NCBI GenBank assembly: GCA_050013875.1
Contig: JBEKEK010000014.1
Location: 1 to 64,000 of the forward strand
Reading direction: 5' to 3'
Origin: Trebonia sp050013875
Lineage (GTDB): Bacteria; Actinomycetota; Actinomycetes; Streptosporangiales; Streptosporangiaceae
DNA: 64,000 nucleotides
Shown: positions 8,095-17,300 of the stretch, piece after piece
Position numbering within the stretch: position 1 is the first letter of the stretch
Layout of the letters: the number at the start of each line of letters is the position of its first letter
The notes under the pieces: model-generated
Database searches by the model: none
Seen by the model: the letters and a program-made list of their open reading frames with translations, nothing else
What the model was told of the DNA's origin: nothing
Position numbers and translations under genes: made by a program

Positions 8095-9288
8095 CTAGCC
8101 CGGCTGCACGTTCCAGCCGGGCCCGATGAAGACCATGCCTTGCGGGCCGAAGGCCGGGCCGCGGAGGTCCACCTTGCTGATGACGCCCGTCCACGGGTTG
8201 AGCTGGCCGAGGTAGTTCGGCGGGAAGCCCGGCCCGGGGCAGGTGGCCGGGGCGTTGTCCGCGTCGCACGGGGTGACCGCGACGAAGATCGACTTGGCCG
8301 GGAACGGGCCGGTCACCACGTCGATGGTGCTTCCGGCGGTGTTCGCGCCGACCAGCACCCCGCGCGGGCCGCGTGCCCAGGCGGTGTCGTCAACCGACTG
8401 GGTGAGCCGCAGCACGGCGAGCTTGCCGCCAGGGGCGTAGAAGATCTGCTCCTTGTCGCCCTGGCTGGTCAGCATGAAGTCATTCGCGAACCGCGGTCCC
8501 GACGCGGGCACATCCTCACTGGAGTCGGGGTCGGTCAGCGCCAGCCTGACCTGCTTCCCGTAGTCCTTGCCGGTGTTGGCCACGATGGCCTCGGACTCGT
8601 CATAGAACAGCGGCCTGACCGAGGCGACCAGGGTGGCGCGGTCGAATGTGACCGAGTAAACGGCCGGATAGGACGGCTGCGGGGCGGGCTTGCCGACGGT
8701 GCCGGGCGCCGACGCGCTGACGAGGATCTTGTTGTCCCAGACGGAGATGGCATCGGTGCCGCCGTTGTGCGGCAGCGGGGAATGGTTCCAGCGGTAGTGC
8801 AGGACCTGATGCCCGCTCGGCGCGCCCGGCGTGATCGTGTAGACGCTGGAGTGCGCGTCCTCATCTATCGTGGCGATGAGCAGGTGCTTCGCGGTATCGG
8901 CGGTGATGCCGTCGCACTTGCCGTGCAGGTCCCACTGACGCACGACGTGACCGCCAAGGGTGAACTCCACGATGGTGCTGTCGGTGTTGCCGTCCGGGCT
9001 TGGCTGGCCTTGCGGGCCAACGCCGTTCTGGAACGTGGTGTAGATGTCGTGGCCGAGCACAGTGATGTCATCCGGGCTGGATAGCGCCTCGGTGCGCGCC
9101 GCCTTCTTCCCCGCCGGGATGAACCTGTGCCGCAGGTGAGCGCCGTTCAGGATCACGCGCACCTGATATTGCGGCGGGTGGGCCGCGCGCTGCGGCGCCG
9201 CGGCCGCGGTTCCGCCTATCAGCAGGCTGGCCGGCAGGGCTGCCGCCGCGGCCAGAATCGCCGCGGCACGCCGGGCTGAAGTGAGCAT
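8095..9288 (-). CDS. Secreted protein of unknown function, 397 aa
   Basis: Residues 1-31 form a classical signal peptide (MLTSARRAAAILAAAAALPASLLIGGTAAAA). The mature part has repeated strand blocks such as DDITVLGHDIYTTFQNGVGPQG, STIVEFTLGGHVVRQWDLHGKCDGITADT and NGGTDAISVWDNKILVSASAPG, like NHL/SMP30-type beta-propellers that bind or turn over small molecules or sugars. No catalytic residues can be assigned. It starts at ATG 9288 with a strong GGAGAGGA ribosome binding site 8 nt upstream. It is a single gene, divergent from the phosphoesterase at 9590. Confidence 0.82.
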   Translation of the reverse strand: MLTSARRAAAILAAAAALPASLLIGGTAAAAPQRAAHPPQYQVRVILNGAHLRHRFIPAGKKAARTEALSSPDDITVLGHDIYTTFQNGVGPQGQPSPDGNTDSTIVEFTLGGHVVRQWDLHGKCDGITADTAKHLLIATIDEDAHSSVYTITPGAPSGHQVLHYRWNHSPLPHNGGTDAISVWDNKILVSASAPGTVGKPAPQPSYPAVYSVTFDRATLVASVRPLFYDESEAIVANTGKDYGKQVRLALTDPDSSEDVPASGPRFANDFMLTSQGDKEQIFYAPGGKLAVLRLTQSVDDTAWARGPRGVLVGANTAGSTIDVVTGPFPAKSIFVAVTPCDADNAPATCPGPGFPPNYLGQLNPWTGVISKVDLRGPAFGPQGMVFIGPGWNVQPG

Positions 9289-9300
9289 GAAAGTCCTCTC

Positions 9301-9589
9301 CGAGGTTACTAGAGAACCCTGTCGTACTCCCGGCGGCTGACGCGACGGCAGCCAATACCGGGCGCCGCGGTGAACGGAGGTTGTCGTTATCGGCTGCCCT
9401 CCTCCCGTTCACCCAGGTGACGGACGTTTGTAAACGGTGGCCCATGACGAGTGCGACCTCGTTCGCTTTGGCTCCGCCGACCCGGTTTGGCGCGCGCACC
9501 ATGGGTAGCCGATGAGAACCCCGAACCCCGGCCCGCGAACGGGCCAGGGACGGGTTTGCATGGTCGGCTAACCCCGAAGGCGGACTAAC
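9301..9589. other. Divergent intergenic region with inverted repeat
   Basis: Between two divergent genes. It contains a 9-bp inverted repeat, GGTGAACGG at 9369-9377 and CCGTTCACC at 9405-9413, with a 27-bp spacer. This could be an operator or a hairpin. No clear -10 element for either gene was found. Confidence 0.4.
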
Positions 9590-11074
9590 GTGTGGGATCG
9601 ACTAGAGCGGGCTGAGTACACACTCCGGAGCCGGTCTGGCGGCGGTCGGCCCGCCGGCGCGCCGCCGCAGCCGTCGCTGCCCGTCGGCACGGATCTGATA
9701 CCGCAGATCAAGCACATTGTCGTGCTCATGATGGAGAACCATTCCTACGACAATTACCTGGGCATGCTGGCCGGCCGCGGCGAGGGTTTCCCGCTCGGTT
9801 CCGGCGCTAAGCCCGAGGTATTCAACCCGGACACCGCGGGCGAGCCCATCCGGGCGCACCATTTGACCTCGACCGCCCAGCATCCGAACGTGCCGTCGCA
9901 GAGCTGGCATGCCACTCATCACCAGTGGGATGACGGCAAGCTCGACGGGTTCGTCACCAGCACCCAGGTGGTCGTGCCGGCTGGGGGTAACGTCGACCCC
10001 GCCGCGTGCGAGGGCGCGGGCGCCGCGGTCGGGATGGGCTACTGGACCGAGGACGACCTGCCCTTCTATTACGGGCTTGCCCGCACGTTCCCGCTGGCCG
10101 ATCACTGGTTCAGCTCCTGCCTTGGACCCACCTTCCCCAACCGCCGCTTCCTGATCGCCGGGACCGCGCACGGCCTCATCGACGACGCGCCCTATGACCT
10201 GCTCGACCATGCGCCCGCCGGGTCGGTCTTCGACCTGCTGAGCAGGCACGGCATTTCCTGGACCAATTACCACGCCGCGGCCGCCGACCAGTCCCAGTTC
10301 AGGCACTACGTGCACCATAAGCGCAAAATGGCGCGTCGCCGGCTGCTGTCCGCTGTGGGGAGGCCTCTCCCGGCGGTGAAGGGCGGGGTGCAGAAGGACA
10401 TTCAGTTCACGGCCGACGTTTTCCCGGTCGGGATCGGCCGCTTTATGCGGCACATCCACAGCACTGACCAGTTCTTCGCCGACGCGGATAACGGGACGCT
10501 GCCCGCGTTCAGCATCGTTGACCCCGACTTCGACAACTATTCGGAGGAGAACCCGCAGGACATCCAGAAGGGCGAGAGCTTTGCGGCGGAGATCATCAAC
10601 CGGGTCATGCACGGGAAGGGCTGGCCGGAAACCCTGCTGATCTGGCTGTATGACGAGCATGGCGGCTACTACGACCATGTGCCCCCGCCGGCGGCCGTGC
10701 CGCCCGACGATGTTCCAGGACGCAGCCTGACGGGCAGCCCGACCGTGCTCCAGTCGGTCCTGCGACCGTTCCTCCCGCGTATGGTCAAGGTGCAGAAAAA
10801 CCTGGACGAGGGCCCGCAACGTTACGATCAGTACGGGTTCCGGGTGCCGGCTGTCCTGGTGTCCCCGTACTCCCGTCCCGATTATGTGTGCAGCGAGGTG
10901 TTCGACCACACCAGCGTGCTCAAGCTGGTGGAGCAGAAATGGAATCTGCCGCCGCTGACCGCCAGGGACGCGGCGGCGGTCTCGCCGCTCAGCGCGCTTG
11001 ACCTGACCGCGCCGCCCGCCTTCCTGGACCCTCCGTCACTGCCGAAGCCGTCCATGACGTGGGGTTCCTGGTAA
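9590..11074 (+). CDS. Phosphoesterase / phospholipase C family protein
   Basis: 494 residues of the bacterial non-specific phospholipase C/acid phosphatase (phosphoesterase) family. Residues 43-59 carry the metal-binding start of the domain, HIVVLMMENHSYDNYLG. Further landmarks are LADHWFSSCLGPTFPNRRFLIAGTAHG, FSIVDPDFDNYSEENP, and the conserved LIWLYDEHGGYYDHVPPP with its metal-binding Asp/His, followed by RVPAVLVSPYSRP and FDHTSVLKLVEQKW. These enzymes cleave phosphate esters of phospholipids or other substrates, usually outside the cell, but I see no signal peptide or Tat motif here, so it may act in the cytoplasm or the annotated start may be too short. GTG start with no clear ribosome binding site. 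A 14-bp gap separates it from the convergent SpoIIE gene. Confidence 0.87.
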   Translation: MWDRLERAEYTLRSRSGGGRPAGAPPQPSLPVGTDLIPQIKHIVVLMMENHSYDNYLGMLAGRGEGFPLGSGAKPEVFNPDTAGEPIRAHHLTSTAQHPNVPSQSWHATHHQWDDGKLDGFVTSTQVVVPAGGNVDPAACEGAGAAVGMGYWTEDDLPFYYGLARTFPLADHWFSSCLGPTFPNRRFLIAGTAHGLIDDAPYDLLDHAPAGSVFDLLSRHGISWTNYHAAAADQSQFRHYVHHKRKMARRRLLSAVGRPLPAVKGGVQKDIQFTADVFPVGIGRFMRHIHSTDQFFADADNGTLPAFSIVDPDFDNYSEENPQDIQKGESFAAEIINRVMHGKGWPETLLIWLYDEHGGYYDHVPPPAAVPPDDVPGRSLTGSPTVLQSVLRPFLPRMVKVQKNLDEGPQRYDQYGFRVPAVLVSPYSRPDYVCSEVFDHTSVLKLVEQKWNLPPLTARDAAAVSPLSALDLTAPPAFLDPPSLPKPSMTWGSW

Positions 11075-11088
11075 GGCCGGCGCATCGC

Positions 11089-12165
11089 CTATGACAGCAG
11101 CGCCTGGCGCATAACGAGCAGCGCCGCCGAGTCATCCTGCAGGTGACCGCCGACGTGGTGCAGGACGTCGTCGTAGAGCCGGTCCAGGGCCGCGCGCGGT
11201 TCCGGGCCGGCCAGCAGTGCGCCGCACCGGTCCACTGGATAAAAGGCACCGGAGGAGTCCCGCGCCTCGCTGATGCCGTCGGTGTAGAAGAGGATCCGGT
11301 CCCCCGGGCCGAACGGGACGGTGTGCTCTTTCCGGTCGGCCGGGTCGAGGTGGCCAAGCCCGAGCGGAAGGCTGGCCTCCAGCGGCTCGGCGAGCTGCGC
11401 CCGTTCACCGCTGAGCAGTAGCGGCGCCGGGTGCCCGCAGTTCAGCAGCCGGATCTCGGCGCCGCCCTGGGCTATCTCGGCCAGGATCGCGGTCACGAAC
11501 CTCCCGTTCGACGCCTGGTGATCAAGACTTCGCTCGATATGGGCCGCGATCGCGGCCAGATCCGGCTCGTCGTAGACCGATTCACGGAACGCCGCAAGCA
11601 CCACCGCCGCCGTCTGGACCGCCGCCAGTCCCTTGCCCTGCACGTCGGCGACGATCAGCCGGGCGTTGCCCGCCCTCGCGACGACATCGTAGAGGTCGCC
11701 GCCGATCCGCGCCGCCGCGGCGGCCGAGATGTACCGCATGGCGAACTGGAGCTGGCCGACCTCGCGCGGGACCTGACGCAGGAGGACGCGCTGCGCGACG
11801 TCCGCGACCGCCCGGACATCAACCAGTTCCCGTTCCTTGCGCTGGCGCGCGGCGCTGGCGATCACAGCCGCCCCGGTGACGCCGGCGATCGTGGCGCAGG
11901 CCACGACGGCGCGCATCGAGAAGCCGATTCCGGCGTGGGTGGCGAGCAGCATGCTGAGGACGATCGCCACCCCACCGGTCAGCACCGTCCGGGCTGGCCC
12001 CAGCGAAACCGGGGCCAGGGCGGGGCCAAGCGATAGCAGCGACAACAGCCCGGTCTGCGTCCCCGCCAGCAAATCGGTGCAGGCCACCACGGTCATGACG
12101 CAGAACGGGACAAGCGCGGCCAGCGAGTTCGGACCGAGCCTGGCTGCTGCATCCTGTCTGCGCAT
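11089..12165 (-). CDS. Membrane PP2C-type (SpoIIE) serine phosphatase
   Basis: 358 residues. About 120 N-terminal residues form four or so hydrophobic segments (AALVPFCVMTVVACTDLLAG, TGLLSLLSLGPALAPVSL, GGVAIVLSMLLATHAGIGF, AVVACATIAGVTGAAVI). The cytoplasmic SpoIIE/PP2C domain follows, with the metal-binding IGGDLYDVV, IVADVQGKGLAAVQTAA, LNCGHPAPLLL and ILFYTDGISEARD. Such enzymes dephosphorylate anti-sigma antagonists or related proteins in partner-switching stress circuits. Start chosen at 12165 (MRRQDAAAR) because AGGAGG lies 8 nt upstream; the frame extends to 12372 without meaning. No anti-sigma or antagonist gene is nearby, so the target is not known. Confidence 0.87.
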   Translation of the reverse strand: MRRQDAAARLGPNSLAALVPFCVMTVVACTDLLAGTQTGLLSLLSLGPALAPVSLGPARTVLTGGVAIVLSMLLATHAGIGFSMRAVVACATIAGVTGAAVIASAARQRKERELVDVRAVADVAQRVLLRQVPREVGQLQFAMRYISAAAAARIGGDLYDVVARAGNARLIVADVQGKGLAAVQTAAVVLAAFRESVYDEPDLAAIAAHIERSLDHQASNGRFVTAILAEIAQGGAEIRLLNCGHPAPLLLSGERAQLAEPLEASLPLGLGHLDPADRKEHTVPFGPGDRILFYTDGISEARDSSGAFYPVDRCGALLAGPEPRAALDRLYDDVLHHVGGHLQDDSAALLVMRQALLS

Positions 12166-12411
12166 GTTCCAGCCTCCTGCAAAGGCGGGGGAGGTCGCCG
12201 AAATGGCCGGGACCGCTGGTGCGCTGAACGGAGGACACTCGGCCATCGCCGCTAAGACTACCCGAACCTGCATCAAGATGTATCGCGTTGAGCGATGTTT
12301 CCGCGGACCGGCAGTCACCACTCGTTTCAGGATAATGATTTTTGCTTTGATTAACGGACCGTGGCTCTCCATGTCCGGCCAGCGCGCAGGCCCGGCTTGC
12401 GGGCGCCGCGG
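12166..12411. other. AT-richer intergenic region upstream of SpoIIE gene
   Basis: About 245 bp between the SpoIIE gene start and the stop of the antitoxin gene, on the same strand. It is lower in GC than its surroundings in the middle (12300-12355). It probably holds the SpoIIE promoter; no defined site could be assigned. Confidence 0.3.
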
Positions 12412-12753
12412 TCAGCCGAGGACGTAGCTTTCGTCACCGAAGTCGGCGACGACCCTGAGCTCGCCGCCCAGAGCCTGCACGTAGGCGGCGAGGGTCTCCA
12501 CCTCGCTGCGCTCCAGTTGCCCCTTCTCGATCCGCGATACAAGCGCCTGGCTCACCCCCAGCGCAGCGGCGACCTCGGCCTGGCTCACGTGCTGGCGCTT
12601 GCGGACCTCGGCCAGACGGCGCGCACGGACGGCAGCGATCATGCGGTCGGCGCCGGCCCGGATCTGCCGCTCTTCCGCCGGGGAGAATCCGAAGTCCGCG
12701 GCCAGATCGTCCCAGGACCGTGCGGCCGGGGTGCTGTGCGAAGGCTGGCTCAT
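12412..12753 (-). CDS. XRE-family antitoxin of a type II toxin-antitoxin pair
   Basis: 113 residues. The first half (SWDDLAADFGFSPAEERQIRAGADRMIAAVRARRLAEV) is helical, and the second is an HTH_3/XRE DNA-binding domain, RKRQHVSQAEVAAALGVSQALVSRIEKGQLERSEVETLAAYVQALGGELRVVADFGDESYVLG, in the form common to HigA-like antitoxins of the RelE/Gp49 type. Its ATG overlaps the stop of the upstream toxin gene (ATGA, 12750-12753), giving toxin-first order as in higBA and tight coupling of the two products. It should neutralise the toxin and repress the operon promoter. I chose ATG 12753 because of the overlap; the frame stays open to 12831 without meaning. Confidence 0.88.
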   Translation of the reverse strand: MSQPSHSTPAARSWDDLAADFGFSPAEERQIRAGADRMIAAVRARRLAEVRKRQHVSQAEVAAALGVSQALVSRIEKGQLERSEVETLAAYVQALGGELRVVADFGDESYVLG

Positions 12754-13130
12754 CTGGTCCGCTCGTTCCTCAGGTAACCGGCGTACGCTTCCTCGGCTTG
12801 CGGGATGGCGGTCTCGCGCCAGACCGCCCATCTCCCTGTTTTACCGCCGCCTACCAGGAACACCGTGTGCCGGTACGGGTCGAAGATGAATAGCAGCCGT
12901 ACGGCGGTGCCGCCCGCGGACCCAGGACGCAGCTCCTGCAGGTTGGGGAGATTTGCGCCGGGGACCGTAATCACCAGCGGCCGGCCAAGTCCCGGTCCCT
13001 CCTCGGCCAGTGCCGTGACCGCCTGGCCGATCTGGATAAGCGTCGCACGGTCGGCCTGCCGCACCTGTTGGAGCCAGCCCAGGCAGGGCTCGACGACGAT
13101 GACCTTCCATGCGCCCCCGTCATTTCGCAT
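12750..13130 (-). CDS. RelE/HigB-type toxin (phage Gp49-like family)
   Basis: 126 residues. WKVIVVEPCLGWLQQVRQADRATLIQIGQAVTALAEEGPGLGRPLVITVPGANLPNLQELRPGSAGGTAVRLLFIFDPYRHTVFLVGGGK follows the Gp49/HigB plan: a helical hairpin, then NLQELRP and RLLFIFDP strands and the LVGGGKTG turn before a C-terminal helix. Toxins of this family are ribosome-dependent mRNA endoribonucleases. Start ATG at 13130. The antitoxin gene overlaps the stop by 4 bp. The pair is bounded by a 350-bp AT-richer region upstream, where its autoregulated promoter should lie. Confidence 0.88.
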   Translation of the reverse strand: MRNDGGAWKVIVVEPCLGWLQQVRQADRATLIQIGQAVTALAEEGPGLGRPLVITVPGANLPNLQELRPGSAGGTAVRLLFIFDPYRHTVFLVGGGKTGRWAVWRETAIPQAEEAYAGYLRNERTR

Positions 13131-13480
13131 GTGCGCCTACCATCAGCAATACCTCCGATGGGATTTCGGTAGAACCGGTATGGCACCGACAATAAACGCC
13201 ACCTCTGACATTCCGGCGGGCGGCGGCCGACTTATCCCATAGATCGTTACATGGCAACATTTTGCGCAAAGTATGCGACTGCGAAATCCCGGGCGGCCAG
13301 CCGTTCTCTCGGCTTGATTATCTATCGTATGAATAGCACGGAATCCACCTTGCTAAGGTTACTGATTCCTTCGGCCGCCACGCCGGTATAGCGCGAATTA
13401 CCAGCCCGCAGATGTCTGACTGCTAGCGTTCAGTACCACCGGAATGTGCCGCTGACCTGGACGGAGGCAAGGCGACGACT
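13131..13480. other. 350-bp intergenic region between TA operon and L,D-transpeptidase
   Basis: The region is clearly less GC-rich than neighbouring genes and has no credible coding frame. It should carry divergent promoters for the toxin-antitoxin operon (minus) and the L,D-transpeptidase (plus). I could not assign individual promoter elements, and no riboswitch was recognised. Confidence 0.35.
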
Positions 13481-14311
13481 GTGTTTCAGCGCTCGGTCAA
13501 AATCGCATTGGCGAAGCGCCGATTTACCGCGACGCGCGCTACGATCGGCGCGGGCGCGTTCGGCGTGTGCACTCTGGCGGCGGGCATCGGGCTGGCACTG
13601 TCGCCCGCTGGCGGGGCGGCCGGCGCCCCGGGTAGGCCACCGCCGGCCAGGCTGGCCCGGCAAGCGGCGCTGTCCAGGCAGGCTCCCGTGCCCGTCAGCA
13701 CCGTGCCCGCCAGCACCGTGCTCGCGACCGTCCTCAAGGCCGCTCCCAGATACTCAAGCCCGGGGCGGCGCACAGCGGGCATCGTTCCGGCGAGTTGGCA
13801 CGGACGGCCGTCCGTGCTGCCGGTGATCGCGGCCCGGCCCGGCTGGGTCCGGGTGCGGCTCGCCCAGCGACCGGACGGAGCGTCCGCCTGGCTGCGAATC
13901 GGCGACGTCATGCTCAGCAGCACGCCCTACCGGATCGTGATCTCCCTCCCGGCGACACGGCTGGCGCTGTACGACCATGGCCGGCTGGTCTTCTCGGCCC
14001 CGGCCGGGGTGGGGGCCCCGGGCGATCCCACCCCGGCCGGTGAGTACTTCGTGGCGTTCGACGAGCAGCCACCGCAGCCCAACCCGGGCTATGGGCCCTT
14101 CATCATCGTCACCTCGGACCACTCCCAGGCGATCAACGACTGGGAGTCGTCCGGTGATGCCGTCATCGGCATCCATGGCCCGCTCGGCGAGGACAGCGAG
14201 ATCGGCACCACCGGAGCGCGGATCTCCCATGGCTGCATCCGCCTGCACGATCAGGCACTCGGAATGCTGGACGCGGTCCCGCCGGGGACCCCAATCGACA
14301 TTGTCAGCTAG
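13481..14311 (+). CDS. L,D-transpeptidase (YkuD family)
   Basis: 276 residues. An N-terminal hydrophobic segment (TIGAGAFGVCTLAAGIGLAL, residues about 21-41) acts as a signal peptide or anchor, then a Pro/Ala/Ser linker, a small SH3-like region (SVLPVIAARPGWVRVRLAQRPDGASAWLRIGDV) and the YkuD catalytic domain from about residue 150. The catalytic motif is ISHGCIRLHD, with HG..SHGCxR complete, and IGIHGP upstream. It forms 3-3 cross-links in peptidoglycan or attaches proteins to it, outside the membrane. GTG start. The gene lies 33 bp ahead of a large surface protein gene on the same strand, so the two may be co-transcribed and functionally linked at the cell wall. Confidence 0.9.
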   Translation: MFQRSVKIALAKRRFTATRATIGAGAFGVCTLAAGIGLALSPAGGAAGAPGRPPPARLARQAALSRQAPVPVSTVPASTVLATVLKAAPRYSSPGRRTAGIVPASWHGRPSVLPVIAARPGWVRVRLAQRPDGASAWLRIGDVMLSSTPYRIVISLPATRLALYDHGRLVFSAPAGVGAPGDPTPAGEYFVAFDEQPPQPNPGYGPFIIVTSDHSQAINDWESSGDAVIGIHGPLGEDSEIGTTGARISHGCIRLHDQALGMLDAVPPGTPIDIVS

Positions 14312-14344
14312 GCGGGGCGGAGTGCCCGCCCAAGGGGAGTAGCG

Positions 14345-17300
14345 ATGTTTTCCTTTATAAGGCGCGGGTTTGCCACTACGAGGCGAGGGTTCGCCACGGC
14401 CGCACTCCTCGCGAGCGGGGCCGCGCTGGCGGGCGCGGGCCTGGCCGCACCGGCAACGGCGGCGGCCGCCGCGTCGCCGCGAAGCGATCCGACGATCACC
14501 ATCCGGGTCGGCGGTGTCCGGACCGCGGAAAACGGTCCGCCGGGGCCGCCCGCCGCGTCCGGCCTGGCCGGGGTGACGTTCCGGGTCACGCCCGCGAGCG
14601 CGGGTCTTCCCGATAGCTGCGTGAGCACTTCCGCCGGGCTGTGCACGCTCAGCGTGAACGCCCGCCGGACCTACACGATCGCGCAAGTCGGCACCCCGAG
14701 CGGCTGGTTCGCCAGCTCGACCCTCGCCGCCGGGGCCGCGGGGCAAGTGACGGCGCGCGCCTACGACACGCTCAGCGTCGCGGTGGGCACTGGCAATGTG
14801 ACCATCCCGGTCGCCGCGACCAACAGCGACACCTCACCGACCGCTCGCAGCGGCACCTGGGCGCTTTCGAAGGATGATCCCGCGCTGGCCGAAGGGTGCG
14901 GCCTGCGGATCGCGTTGCTCATCGACCTGTCAAGCTCGATCACCCAAGCGGCCCTGCCGACCTACAAGGCAGCGGCCAGGGCCTTTGTGGAGTCGCTTAA
15001 TGGCACCCCCTCGAGCATCGCGATCTACACGTTCGGCACCACCGCCCCAGCGCCCGGTGCCAACAACGCCAACCTCGCGCCGGTCCCGGTGGCCTCTCAG
15101 GCGGGCGTCAACACCCTGATCAGCAAGATCAACGGGCTCACCGTCCCGCCCAGTTCCGGCACAAACTGGGACGCGGGCTTCTGGCAGATCGTGCGGGACA
15201 TGACCACTTACCACTACCAGTCCGCCATCATCATCACCGACGGCGACCCGACCTATTACGGACCTGCGGGCAGTCTCGGCGGCAGGGGCAACCTCACCCG
15301 CTTCGCCGAGACGGAGAACGGCATCTTCTCCGCCAATGCGCTGAAGAGCAAGGGAACGTCGGTACTCAGCGTGGGCATCGGAACCTCGAAGCAGGGACTC
15401 CGGTACACCGACAACATCAGGGCCGTCTCGGGGCCGGCCGAGAACACTGATTACTTCAACACGGACTTCGTCACGCTGAGCGCCGTGCTCGCCAAGCTGG
15501 CGCTGCGTAACTGCGCCGGCCTCGACCTCGCCAAGAGCGCGGCCCCGGCGACCTACACGCACGCCGGTGAGAAGGTCTCCTACACCTACACGGTGACCAA
15601 CCCGAAGTACTTCACGCTGCACAACGTCCACGTCACGGACGACCGCTTCGCGAAGGCGATCCCGTGCACGCCGTCTACCCTCGCGAAGGGCGGGACGGCC
15701 ACGTGCGCGGCCGAATACACCATCAGCCAGGCCGACGTGGACGCCGGCCATGTCACCAACACCGCCAAGGCGACCGGGACGACGCCCAACGACGACGATG
15801 TCACCAGCCCGCCAGCCGATGCGACCGTCACCGCGATCCGGACTCCGGCGATCCATCTTGCCAAGTCGGCGTTCCCGGCTGAGTACGCCGAGCCCGGTGA
15901 GACCATCACCTACACCTACACGGTGGCGAATACCGGGAACGTGACCCTGCACCACGTCACGCTCACCGATGACAGGCTCGGCACGATCACCTGCCCCGAG
16001 ACCACGCTCGACCCCGGCCACTCCACCACCTGCCAGGCGACCCGCGTCACCACGACGGCCGACGTGGACACAGGCCACATCACCAACGCCGCGACCGCGA
16101 CCGGGCACCCGCCCACAGGGCGCCCGGTGACCGGCACCGACCGGGCCACCGTCCACGCGATCCGCACGCCGGGCATCCAACTCGAGAAGACAGCGTTCCC
16201 GACCGACTACGCCGAGCCCGGTGAGACCATCACCTACACCTACACGGTGGCGAATACCGGGAACGTGACCCTGCACCACGTCACGCTCACCGATGACAGG
16301 CTCGGCACGATCACCTGCCCCGAGGCCACGCTCGACCCCGGCCACTCCACCACCTGCCACGCGTCCCACGTCACCACCGCCGCCGACGTGGGAGCGGGCC
16401 ACATCACCAATACCGCCACGGTGACCGGGCACCCGCCGGCCGGGCACCCGGTGACCGACTCGGACGGGACCACCGTCCACGCGATCCACCCGTTGGACAC
16501 CCCCGCCATTCAGCTTGAGAAGACGGCGTCCGCGGGCACCTACAGCGGGGCAGGCGAGCAGATCACCTACACCTACACGGTCACCAACGCCGGGAACGTG
16601 CCGCTGCACGGCATCAAACTCCATGACGACAGACTCGGCCTAATCAGCTGCCCGGCGACCACGCTCGCTCCCGCCGCGTCCATGGACTGCCACGCGGAGC
16701 ACACCACGACGACGGCCGACGTGGACGCCGGTCAGATCATCAACACGGCCATCGTGACCGGGGATCCGCCCACGGGGGTTGCGGTGACCGACGCGGACGA
16801 GGAGATTATCGACGCGCAGCGTGCGCCCGGCATCAAGCTGGTCAAATCGGCGTTCCCGACCAAGTACGGCGCGGCCGGGGAGACTATCACCGACACCTAC
16901 ACGGTGACCAACACCGGCAACGTGACCCTGCACGGCATCACCGTCGCCGACGACCAGATTCCCGGGCCGATCGTCTGCCTGACGACGACGCTGGGCCCCG
17001 GTGAGTCAACGACCTGCCAGGCACCCCACGTCGTCACCGCCGCCGACGTGGCCGCCGGGCACATCACCAACGTCGGCACGGTGACCGGTGAGCCGCCGGC
17101 CGGGCCAGCGGTGACCGACCATGACAGCGACACCGTCGACGCGATCCGCACGCCGGGCATCCAGCTCGCGAAGACCGCGTTCCCGACCAGATACGCCGCG
17201 CCCGGCGAGACCATCAGCTACACCTACCTGGTGGTGAACGCCGGGAACCTGCCCCTGCACGGCATCATCGTCACCGACGACACGATCCGCGGGCCGATCG

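Noticed and set aside
12361..12777. Plus-strand 138-residue gene opposite the antitoxin
   Set aside because: Composition is Arg/Ala/Pro-rich shadow of the antitoxin gene, with no motif.
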